A DNA stretch of 64,000 nt, taken from positions 3,003,001-3,067,000 of the forward strand of contig NC_018013.1 of NCBI RefSeq assembly GCF_000265385.1, written 5' to 3'. Shown here piece after piece: positions 24,128 to 33,000 of this stretch; positions within the stretch are counted from its first letter, which is position 1; each line of letters opens with the position of its first letter. The notes under the pieces are model-generated. The model made no database searches and had not been told where the DNA came from. It worked only from the letters and a program-made list of their open reading frames with translations. Made by a program: the position numbers and the translations under genes. This DNA comes from Aequorivita sublithincola DSM 14238. Its GTDB lineage: Bacteria; Bacteroidota; Bacteroidia; Flavobacteriales; Flavobacteriaceae.

Positions 24128-26266
24128 TTACTCCTTAATTCCTTCCAAATCCAACAAAAAGGCATAATCCATTGCAACTTCCTTCAGAGCTTCAAAACGC
24201 CCAGAAGCCCCGCCGTGACCAGCATCCATATTAGTTTGCAATAAAAGAATATTTTTGTCTGTTTTTAAATCTCTCAGCTTTGCAACCCATTTTGCTGGCT
24301 CATAATATTGTACTTGACTGTCGTGAAGCCCCGTTGTTACAAGCATATTTGGGTATGATTTTGCTTCAACATTATCGTATGGTGAATAACTTTTCATATA
24401 ATTATAGGATTCAGCTTCGTTTGGATTTCCCCATTCGTCATATTCTCCTGTTGTTAGAGGGATTGAATCATCAAGCATTGTAGTAACAACATCTACAAAA
24501 GGAACCGAGGCGATAATACCGTTATAAAGTTCTGGAGCCATATTGGCAACGGCACCCATTAAAAGTCCGCCAGCAGAGCCTCCTGACGCGTAAAGATGCT
24601 CAGGAGAAGTGTATCCTTCGGCAATTAAATATTTTGAAGCATCAATAAAATCTGTAAACGTATTTTTCTTTTTCAGCAATTTTCCATCCTCATACCATTG
24701 TCTCCCCATATATTCACCACCGCGAATGTGTGCAATTACATATATGAAACCACGATCCAAAAGACTTAGTCGCACTGTTGAAAAGTATGGGTCAATGGTA
24801 GCTCCGTAAGAACCATAGCCATAAATTAACGTTGGATTTTTACCGTCTTTTTTTATTCCTTTTCTATAAATAACGGACATTGGAATTTTTGTTCCATCAG
24901 CTGCAGTTGCCCATAAACGCTCCGTTTCATAATTATCTTTATCAAATTTTCCACCTAAAACTTCGGTTTCCTTTAAAACTGTTTTCTCCTTAGTTTCCAT
25001 ATTAAAATCTAAAATGGAAGCTGGCGTATTCAATGAATTATAGCCATATCGAAGAATCTTAGTATCAAATTCTGGGTTTTGAGTTGTAAAAGCTGTGTAG
25101 GTTTCATTATTGAAAGGAAGGTAATAATCTTCGTTACCTTTCCACTTTTTGATTCGAATTTGTGTGAGACCATTACTTCGTTCACTTAAAACTAAATAGT
25201 CTTTAAAAATATCAATGTCTTCCAACAAAACATCAGTTCTATATGGAATCATATCCACCCAATTTTCTTTGGAAGTTTTTTCTTCCGAAGTTTTCATCAG
25301 TTTGAAATTGAGCGCTTTGTCCTTATTCGTCAGCACATACCAATTATTTCCATAATGCGAAATACTGTATTCCAATCCTCTTTCTCGTGGTTGAAAAATT
25401 TTGAATTCGCCCGTTGGATTATCGGCGTCTAAAAATCTATATTCTGAAGTGAGCGTGCTGTAGGAACCGATTACGATAAATTTTTTCGACTTCGTTTTGT
25501 AAACATAGGTGCCGAAAGTATCGTCTTCTTCAGTAAATATCAGCTCGTCTGTAATCGGGTCTGTACCTAAAGTATGACGGAAAATTCTATCTGCGCGAAG
25601 CGTGTTTTCATCTTTTCTTGTGTAAAAAAGCGTTTTATTGTCGCTACCCCAAGTTGCGCTGCCTGTTGTTAGTGGAATCCGTTCTGGATAAATTTCGCCT
25701 GTTTCCATATTTTTTATGAAGATGTCGTATTTTCTTCGGCTTAAAGTATCTACGCCGAAAGAAACTAATTTGTTGTCTTCGGAAACATTAAGGCCGGAAA
25801 GATTGTAATACGAATGATCTTTTGCCATTTCATTTACATCAAAAAGGATTTCTTCCGCAGCGTCCAATGAAACTTTTTTGCGAGTGTAAATTGGGTAATC
25901 CTTTCCTGTTTCGAAGCGAGTTATGTAAAAGTAACCGTTCAATTTATAAGGAACAGATTCATCATCTTCCTTTATTCGCGCCTTCATTTCTTCAAAAAGA
26001 TCTTCTCTGAATTTTTTTGTATGAGCCGTAATTGTTTCGTAATACTTATTTTCTTCATTCAAATAATCAATTACTTTTTGGTCTTCTGGATTGTTGAGCC
26101 AGTAGTAATTATCAATTCGAACATCACCATTGGCTTTTAATTCTTTAGTGATTTTCTCGGCTTTCGGGGGAGTAATATTCATAATATCTGTTGAAGTTTC
26201 CTGCGCATTTATTGAAGCGGCAAAAATAAGGGAAGCAATTGAAAGGAACGCGAATTTTTTCATCAT
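24128..26266 (-). CDS. Prolyl oligopeptidase/oligopeptidase B-type S9 peptidase, exported
   Basis: 712 residues from the ATG at 26266; the preceding in-frame codons (from 26311) lack an ATG and would precede the signal peptide. The signal peptide is about 1-22 (FAFLSIASLIFAASINAQ). An N-terminal beta-propeller precedes a C-terminal alpha/beta-hydrolase domain with LIYGYGSYG and HIRGGEYMGRQWYEDGK. The nucleophile is in ASGGSAGGLLMG, the aspartate in LHDSQVQYYEP and the histidine in MDAGHGGASGR. The GGEYMGRQWYE segment is typical of oligopeptidase B (PtrB), which cleaves short peptides after basic residues. The predicted export suggests periplasmic peptide degradation. It is divergent from the YbaB gene. 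Confidence 0.92.
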   Translation of the reverse strand: MMKKFAFLSIASLIFAASINAQETSTDIMNITPPKAEKITKELKANGDVRIDNYYWLNNPEDQKVIDYLNEENKYYETITAHTKKFREDLFEEMKARIKEDDESVPYKLNGYFYITRFETGKDYPIYTRKKVSLDAAEEILFDVNEMAKDHSYYNLSGLNVSEDNKLVSFGVDTLSRRKYDIFIKNMETGEIYPERIPLTTGSATWGSDNKTLFYTRKDENTLRADRIFRHTLGTDPITDELIFTEEDDTFGTYVYKTKSKKFIVIGSYSTLTSEYRFLDADNPTGEFKIFQPRERGLEYSISHYGNNWYVLTNKDKALNFKLMKTSEEKTSKENWVDMIPYRTDVLLEDIDIFKDYLVLSERSNGLTQIRIKKWKGNEDYYLPFNNETYTAFTTQNPEFDTKILRYGYNSLNTPASILDFNMETKEKTVLKETEVLGGKFDKDNYETERLWATAADGTKIPMSVIYRKGIKKDGKNPTLIYGYGSYGATIDPYFSTVRLSLLDRGFIYVIAHIRGGEYMGRQWYEDGKLLKKKNTFTDFIDASKYLIAEGYTSPEHLYASGGSAGGLLMGAVANMAPELYNGIIASVPFVDVVTTMLDDSIPLTTGEYDEWGNPNEAESYNYMKSYSPYDNVEAKSYPNMLVTTGLHDSQVQYYEPAKWVAKLRDLKTDKNILLLQTNMDAGHGGASGRFEALKEVAMDYAFLLDLEGIKE

Positions 26267-26297
26267 TGTATTATTTTTAAATAGTGATACAAAGTAG

Positions 26298-26305
26298 TAA
26301 ATTTG
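26298..26305 (+). promoter_or_regulatory. -7 promoter element of the YbaB gene
   Basis: TAAATTTG fits TAnnTTTG and ends 23 bp before the ATG at 26329. Confidence 0.45.
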
Positions 26306-26328
26306 CAGCAAAATAAAATTATAAAAAT

Positions 26329-26652
26329 ATGTTTGGAGATTTAATGGGAATGATGGGCAAACTTAAGGAAACCCAAGAAAAAGTAGAAGCTACAAAAAAA
26401 CGATTGGATACAGTGCTTATTGATGAAGCCAGCAGCGACGGACTTCTAAAAATAACGCTTACCGCAAACCGAAAAATTAAAACCATCGAGATTGATGATA
26501 GTCTTTTGGAAGATAAAGAACAATTGGAAGATTATTTGATCTTGACGCTGAATAAAGCCATCGAAAAAGCAACCAATGTTCACGAAACTGAAGTTGCAGC
26601 TGTTGCTAAAGAAGGAATGCCAGACATTCCTGGAATGGATATGTTTAAATAA
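26329..26652 (+). CDS. YbaB/EbfC-family nucleoid-associated protein
   Basis: 107 residues starting [20 protein letters not shown] with an N-terminal amphipathic helix, then the family beta-sheet segment [20 protein letters not shown] and a second helical part [20 protein letters not shown], ending with a glycine/methionine-rich tail. These dimeric DNA-binding proteins cover the nucleoid and affect gene expression. Here it is not next to dnaX/recR, the common context in other bacteria. It is divergent from the S9 peptidase with its own promoter. Confidence 0.9.
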   Translation: MFGDLMGMMGKLKETQEKVEATKKRLDTVLIDEASSDGLLKITLTANRKIKTIEIDDSLLEDKEQLEDYLILTLNKAIEKATNVHETEVAAVAKEGMPDIPGMDMFK

Positions 26653-26757
26653 GAGAATGCTAAAATTATTATAAAAGCATCCAATTATTTTCAGAAAGTA
26701 TTGTTTTTCACGATATTGGCGATAAATTTTTAAATAAACCTTAAACACCTAATTATT

Positions 26758-27078
26758 ATGTTTGAACTTAAAAAAAGCGGTGATAAATTTCACTTTGTAT
26801 TAAAAGCAAGCAATGGTCAAGTAATTCTTTCTAGCCAAATGTATGCGACCAAAGCTTCAGCAATGAACGGCATTGAATCAGTTCAGAAAAACTGCGGTAA
26901 AGACGATAGTTTTGAAATGAAAACTGCAAAAAATGGTAAAACTCACTTCAACATTAAAGCTACAAACGGTCAGATTATTGGCAGTAGCCAAATGTATGCT
27001 GCGGAAAGCGGTGCTAAAAACGGAATAGAGTCTGTGCGTAAAAATGCGCCAGGAGCTTCTGTTCAAGAAGTAGAATAA
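26758..27078 (+). CDS. YegP-like protein with two DUF1508 repeats
   Basis: 106 residues made of two tandem copies of a roughly 50-residue unit. The first has KFHFVLKASNGQVILSSQMY and GIESVQKN, the second THFNIKATNGQIIGSSQMY and GIESVRKN. This matches the DUF1508 (YegP) fold, with a domain-swapped, duplicated beta-beta-beta-alpha arrangement. The function of the family is unknown. A terminator-like hairpin follows the stop. It is probably a single gene; I see no clear -7 element close to its ATG. Confidence 0.9.
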   Translation: MFELKKSGDKFHFVLKASNGQVILSSQMYATKASAMNGIESVQKNCGKDDSFEMKTAKNGKTHFNIKATNGQIIGSSQMYAAESGAKNGIESVRKNAPGASVQEVE

Positions 27079-27098
27079 AGAAATTTATCTTTCAATAG

Positions 27099-27126
27099 AA
27101 TCCTCGGTTCGCTGGGGATTTTTTTT
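27099..27126 (+). terminator. Terminator after the YegP-like gene
   Basis: AATCC and GGATT close a GC-containing hairpin with a T-tract of seven or more bases directly after it. Confidence 0.65.
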
Positions 27127-27241
27127 GGATTATTTTTACTTCAAATAGAAAGGGATTGAACCCCTGTCCCCTAAAGGGGAGAAGCCAATTTATAATATCA
27201 GAATTCACGAATCACGAGTTAACAAATCCCGAATCACAAGA

Positions 27242-27466
27242 ATGCAATTACTAAACAACTGGAGAATAATTATCCTTCTCTGTCTAACCCTCGGCCTAGC
27301 TCCTTTTCTCCCAGAACCACACATTTGGGGAAAACTGAAATGGATTGTCGGAGGTGCCGAAGGTATGCAAGCAGCAGACTGGTTTGATGTTTTGCTTCAC
27401 GGTTTTCCTTTCATACTTTTGCTTAGATTGTTGATAGTGAAACTATTTCCTTCGAAAAAAAATTAA
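27242..27466 (+). CDS. Small conserved two-helix membrane protein
   Basis: 74 residues. A first helix at about 8-24 contains LCLTLGLAPFLPEPHIWGKL and a second at about 50-67 contains GFPFILLLRLLIVKLF. I recall short proteins of this pattern (LTLGLAPF.PEPH.W) being widespread and often labelled RND transporter, but the length excludes a real RND pump. Function unknown. The upstream region (27079-27241) contains short degenerate repeats and a CCCCTAAAGGGG palindrome but no clear promoter. Confidence 0.7.
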   Translation: MQLLNNWRIIILLCLTLGLAPFLPEPHIWGKLKWIVGGAEGMQAADWFDVLLHGFPFILLLRLLIVKLFPSKKN

Positions 27467-27513
27467 CTAACGAAATTATTCACTTCATAAATTGGGCTGT
27501 GTATAACTAAGCG

Positions 27514-27544
27514 TTGCGAAACACGCCTGATTTCGCTATTTTTG
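27514..27544 (+). promoter_or_regulatory. Full promoter of the 2-oxoacid dehydrogenase gene
   Basis: TTG at 27514-27516, a 20-bp spacer and TATTTTTG at 27537-27544 match the Bacteroidota consensus, 20 bp before the ATG at 27565. Confidence 0.6.
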
Positions 27545-27564
27545 TAAATATAAAACCTATTGTA

Positions 27565-29979
27565 ATGCAGACAGACCCAAAGACAAACGGCGAGATTTCT
27601 TTTAACGATTTTAAAGAATCTGTGCTGAACGATTATAAAATAGCCGTAACCAGCCGCGAGTGTAGTCTATTGGGGCGTCGCGAAGTGCTTACAGGAAAAG
27701 CAAAGTTCGGAATTTTCGGCGACGGAAAAGAAGTGCCACAACTAGCTTGGGCCAAAGCATTCCAAAACGGCGACTGGCGCAGTGGTTACTACCGCGACCA
27801 GACCTTTATGATGGCAATTGGAAAGTTGACCATTGAACAATTTTTCGCAGGTCTTTACGGACATACAGATATAAAAGCAGATCCAATGAGCGCTGGAAGA
27901 CAAATGGGCGGCCACTTTGCCACTCATAGTTTGAATGAAGATGGAAGTTGGAAAAACCTAACGCAACAAAAAAATAGTAGTGCAGATATTTCGCCTACAG
28001 CTGGTCAAATGCCACGTTTGTTGGGCTTAGCACAGGCTTCAAAAATATTTAGAAACGTAAAAGGAATTGAAGATAAAACCAATTTCTCCATCAATGGAAA
28101 CGAGGTTGCTTGGGGAACCATTGGAAATGCTAGTACTAGTGAAGGACTTTTTTGGGAAACCATAAACGCTGCGGGAGTACTGCAAGTGCCGATGGTTATA
28201 AGTGTTTGGGATGATGAATATGGAATTTCCGTTCACGCAAAATACCAAACTACCAAAGAAAATATCTCTGAAGTATTAAAAGGTTTTCAACGCACTGAAG
28301 ACGAAAACGGTTATGAAATTATTCGTGTAAACGGTTGGGATTACCCTGAACTTATTGACGTTTACAGCCGAGCATCAAAAATAGCTAGAGAAGAACACGT
28401 TCCGGTTTTGATTCACGTTCAAGAGTTAACTCAACCACAAGGCCATAGTACTAGCGGTTCTCACGAACGTTATAAAAGCAAAGAGCGTTTGGAGTGGGAA
28501 GTAGCAAACGACTGCAACGTAAAAATGCGCGAGTGGATGATTTCTAGTGAAATTGCTACTGAAGAAACCCTTTCAGAAATTGAAAAAGAAATAAAGAAAA
28601 AAGTACGCGATGGAAAAAAAGCTGCGTGGGAAGCTTTCGTTACACCTCAAAAAAAGGAACAAGAAGAAGCTGTTTTATTACTTGGAAACTTATCCGAAAA
28701 CAGTGCCAACAAAAATTTCATTGAAAAACTAAAAAACGAACTTGCTGCTGAAAAAGAGCCGCTACGTAGAAATATAGTTGCTTCAGCCAGAAAAGCCTTA
28801 AGATATGTTGTTTGCGAAGATTCTTCTGAAAAGAAACAACTTCAGGATTGGATTACGAATTACTTCGAAACAATTCAACCTAAATACAGTGCGCATCTCT
28901 ATTCCGAAGAGAAAGAGAACGCCAAAACCATTAAAGAAGTGCTTCCTTCCTACGCTAACGACGCCGAAGATGTTGATGGGCGTGTAATTATTCGCGATAA
29001 TTTTGATGCTATTTTCACTAAACACCCTGAAGCTTTAATTTTTGGAGAAGATGCTGGCGAAATTGGCGACGTAAACCAAGGTTTGGAAGGAATGCAGGAA
29101 AAATACGGTAAACTAAGAGTTGCTGATGCAGGAATTCGCGAAGCTACCATTCTTGGTCAAGGAATTGGGATGGCCTTACGCGGACTGCGACCAATTGCTG
29201 AAATTCAGTATCTAGATTATATATTGTATTGCTTACAAATTATGAGCGATGATCTGGTAACCACGCGTTACCGAACCAACGGTACTCAAAAAGCACCATT
29301 GATTGTTAGAACTCGTGGACATCGTCTAGAAGGTATTTGGCATAGTGGTTCGCAAATGGGTGGTTTAATTCACCTTCTTCGTGGAATGTATATTCTTGTA
29401 CCGCGAAATATGACTAAAGCAGCAGGTTTCTACAACACTTTGCTTGAAACAGACGAACCCGCCTTGGTTATTGAATGTCTTAACGGGTATCGTTTAAAAG
29501 AAAAAATGCCAAACAATCTTGGCGAAATTAAAACGCCAATAGGCGTAGTTGAAACCGTAAAAGAAGGAACAGACATCACTTTGGTTTCCTATGGAAGTAC
29601 TTTAAGAATTGTAGAAGAAGCCGCAAAAGAGCTACAACAAGCTGGCATTGATGCTGAAGTTATTGACGTTCAATCGCTGCTTCCTTTGGATCTTAATCAC
29701 GATATGGTGAAAAGTGTTGCAAAAACCAACAGACTTCTGGTTATAGATGAAGATGTTCCTGGCGGTGCTTCAGCATACATTTTGAACCAGATTATGGAAA
29801 TTCAAGGTGGCTATAAATATATGGACAGTAAGCCACAGACGCTTGCAGCAAAGGCACATCGCCCACCTTATGGTACTGATGGCGATTATTTCAGCAAACC
29901 TTCTTCAGAAGATATTTACGAGAAAGTTTATGAAATTATGCACGAAGCAAATCCGTCGGAATTTCCGAAGCTTCGCTAG
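27565..29979 (+). CDS. 2-oxoacid dehydrogenase E1, fused alpha and beta subunits
   Basis: 804 residues from the ATG at 27565; the in-frame TTG at 27514 is the -33 element of the promoter, so the longer form is rejected. It is a thiamine-diphosphate enzyme that decarboxylates 2-oxoacids and passes the acyl group to an E2 lipoyl protein. The alpha half (about 1-400) has SAGRQMGGHFATHS and GTIGNASTSEGLFWE; the usual metal-binding GDG reads GN here. The beta half (about 470-800) has GEDAGEIGDVNQGLEG, IREATILGQGIGMALRGLRP and VIDVQSLLPLD. A fused E1 of this type is common in flavobacteria and is usually assigned to branched-chain oxoacids. No E2 or E3 gene is in the window. Confidence 0.9.
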   Translation: MQTDPKTNGEISFNDFKESVLNDYKIAVTSRECSLLGRREVLTGKAKFGIFGDGKEVPQLAWAKAFQNGDWRSGYYRDQTFMMAIGKLTIEQFFAGLYGHTDIKADPMSAGRQMGGHFATHSLNEDGSWKNLTQQKNSSADISPTAGQMPRLLGLAQASKIFRNVKGIEDKTNFSINGNEVAWGTIGNASTSEGLFWETINAAGVLQVPMVISVWDDEYGISVHAKYQTTKENISEVLKGFQRTEDENGYEIIRVNGWDYPELIDVYSRASKIAREEHVPVLIHVQELTQPQGHSTSGSHERYKSKERLEWEVANDCNVKMREWMISSEIATEETLSEIEKEIKKKVRDGKKAAWEAFVTPQKKEQEEAVLLLGNLSENSANKNFIEKLKNELAAEKEPLRRNIVASARKALRYVVCEDSSEKKQLQDWITNYFETIQPKYSAHLYSEEKENAKTIKEVLPSYANDAEDVDGRVIIRDNFDAIFTKHPEALIFGEDAGEIGDVNQGLEGMQEKYGKLRVADAGIREATILGQGIGMALRGLRPIAEIQYLDYILYCLQIMSDDLVTTRYRTNGTQKAPLIVRTRGHRLEGIWHSGSQMGGLIHLLRGMYILVPRNMTKAAGFYNTLLETDEPALVIECLNGYRLKEKMPNNLGEIKTPIGVVETVKEGTDITLVSYGSTLRIVEEAAKELQQAGIDAEVIDVQSLLPLDLNHDMVKSVAKTNRLLVIDEDVPGGASAYILNQIMEIQGGYKYMDSKPQTLAAKAHRPPYGTDGDYFSKPSSEDIYEKVYEIMHEANPSEFPKLR

Positions 29980-29996
29980 TTAAAATTTCAAAATTA

Positions 29997-30038
29997 AAAA
30001 AACGCATTGTTTAGAGATATATTCACAGTTCGTTTTTT
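29997..30038. terminator. Weak bidirectional terminator between convergent genes
   Basis: AAAAAACG (29997-30004) and CGTTTTTT (30031-30038) can pair, placing T-tracts at both ends between the convergent E1 and tamB genes. The loop is long, so this is tentative. Confidence 0.4.
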
Positions 30039-30061
30039 TGATGTATATAAGTCAGTAAAAA

Positions 30062-33000
30062 CTACTCACCTTCCTCTTCCGTTTTTGTTCCTTGCGGCTT
30101 AAAATCTACTGGATAGGTATTGTCATCAGGAACGACGGGAAGTTCAGATTCTAAAGTCATTTTCTTGTTGAAAAGCTTTTGATATAGTTCCCGAAACGTA
30201 TTGAAATCTACGGAGTATGAAATTCCGGTTCCTTGTTCAAAAATCTGGTCCTCGCCAATAAACTGTAGATCTGCCTGTCGGTTAAAGAATTTCATACGAA
30301 GGCTTCCATCTTCATTTATTAGCCATTGCACCTCAATATCGCCCGCTACAGCAGTTTCATTTGCACCTCCAACGGGAACACCCACTTTTCCATTAATTAG
30401 AATACGCTCGTTAATTTGAGTGGAAAGCGTAAGCCCAACGCGATCTGCGGTTTCCTGATTTGGAGTTCTATTACCAACGGAATAGTCCAAACCAATCTTG
30501 AATTTACCATCCTGATCTGCAAATAAATTATTTACCAGTCCTGAAACCCTATCGGCCACCGTTCCTGCAAAAGCGTTGGAACCACCGTAGTTGTCATTCA
30601 CAAAAGATCCAGTTGCCAATAGGAATATGGCTTGTTGCTGCTTCTGCTCTTCATTTTGGAGTTTGTATTGTAACTCACTTTTCAAAGTAGAACTTACTCT
30701 TGGAAAATCAATATCAAATTTAAGTTCGGGTTGCGCAAGTTCGCCATTTAATCCAACAAAAACTTCAACTGGAATTTTTGTGTTTATGGAAGGATTATCC
30801 AGCAGTATCGAAGGATTAGCCTCCGTTTTATAAACAGCACTAAGATTTAGGTTTGCCTTTTCTGGAGCGCCGTCCCACGTTATATTTCCGCCGGGAACTA
30901 CGCCAATATTCTTTTGAATTACACCTCCATATCTAAAATCAAATTCTCCTTCAAACACCTGAAAATCACCATACATTTGGAACTTTCCGTTTGTATTTAT
31001 TTCAATAAGAAGAATTCCCGCCCCGCGACCTTTTAAAGTGGAATTGTTCACTTTATCCACTACCACTTCCACTTCCGCGTTTTTGTTGATGTCTAAGTCA
31101 AAATTGAGAGATAATCCTTTTGAATCGTTTGGATCGATAATTTCGCCATTTATACGAGCTTCTTTTTCTTTTGGCGAAAGGAAATGCACGAAAGAATCAT
31201 CACTAATAGATTCTGTATCGCTAATAGGAATTTTAAAAGTTGTTCCTTTTTCAGTGGTCGCATCCACATTTATAACCAATTCATCAATTGGGCCTTCAAT
31301 ATCTGCTTGTCCGCTTATAAAAGCTGTTCCGTAATATAAAGCGTCCTCGTCTGGTGGCGTGTCTAACACTAAGAGTCTGTCCGGCGCTTCTATATGTAGG
31401 TTCAATTCCCAGCTTCCGAAATTATTGTGCGTCGCATTTCCGTAGAAAATACCAGTGGTTTCATATTTCGTATCTGTAATATCGGTGCGGCTGATTTCCA
31501 GTTTATTTTTGGTCACAATAACCTGAGCATTGTTTTCAATATCGAAATCAGTGTTTAAATAAGGAACTTTCAATCCACTATTTTCAAGTGAAAAACGTCC
31601 CAAAATATCTGGGGATTTGTAATTACCAGAAACTTTTGCATTTCCTGTTATAAGTCCACGAATATCGGTTATTACGTCACCACCAAACAGACTGAAGGCT
31701 TGCATGTTGAATTGATTAAGATCCACATTAAGCTGTATTTGCGGGTTTTTTGCGGAAACATCTATCTCACCAACAGCGTTTATTGACTTCACATTATTGT
31801 TCGTGAGTGAAGTATTTATTCTGTATTTGGTGAGATCTTCATTACCGTCAATTTTCAAATCTAAATTACCAAACGGAATTTCGTTGATATTTACATCATC
31901 AATGGTAACGGAACTGTTGGGATAATATGCTCCGTTTTTCTGAATAAAATCAAACCTTCCGTTCATATTTCCCTTTAGACGAAGGCTGTCAATATCTGGC
32001 GTAACGTCGCCAATATTTACATCTTTAAAACGTACTTTTAAATCTTTGTAGGTAGAATCACGAAGCACTCCCGCCATTTGAATCAATTGTTCATTGTGGC
32101 TTAGCACCAAGGAATCTATTCGGACTTCGTTAAAATTATCATCGAAAACTACTTTGTTTAGACGATTGTTCTTTTCATTTAGATACCAAACGTTGCCTTT
32201 ATAGGTTATGTCTGATCGTTTTACACCAATAACAGATTTCCCTTTTGGATTAATTGTGTGATACAATGAAAGATTGAAAAGGTCTTCTTTCTTCGTTCCT
32301 CCTTTAAATTCTGAACGTATATACATAGTATCGTTCAAGGTTTTATTAATGATGTTCAAATCCTTCAAATTATAAAAACCTGTATAAACTGAATCTGCCG
32401 ATATATATGTGTTATACAGTGGATTATCATTATCAACCTGAACGTTAAGTTTGCTTATGTAATTATCCAAAATAATTACTTCTGGCGAACGGAAATTGAG
32501 TTCAAACTTCGATTCATCTGACGAAACAGAACCCTTTATACGCGTGTTGTCCCCGAGCTTTAATTGTGGTACAAACACATCTACAATTTTATTGTAAACT
32601 ACAAATTCATAATCAATGTACTGATTGGTGGTCACTTCCTGAGGAATGTAATTGGCGTAAATACTCGCAATTCCGTTTTGAAAAAGATTGGGAATATCTT
32701 CAATTAAAAATTCTCCTGAAATCTTCCCGTTTATAATGTCTGGTGAATTTATTTCGATAGTTCGTTTAGGACCGTCAAAAGTGGAAGTTACTGTGAAATC
32801 ATCAAAATAGAAGTTATCGCGTTCGTTTTGGTAAAAAGTTTGGCTGAAATTGATAGTTCCCACAACATCATCAATAGTTTTACCGTCCATATCAACAACC
32901 ACTTTTCCTGTGAAAACGGAGATACTATCTCGCTTTATAAGATTTAATTGGTTTAATTCAGCAAATTCAACATCCGCCTCAAAATCTAGATGATTTGTTT

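Noticed and set aside
26267..26311. Longer N terminus for the S9 peptidase
   Set aside because: The signal peptide begins at the ATG at 26266; the extra codons lack an ATG.
27514..27564. Longer N terminus of the E1 protein from a TTG at 27514
   Set aside because: The TTG is the -33 element and TATTTTTG lies inside the extension; the ATG at 27565 is the sensible start.
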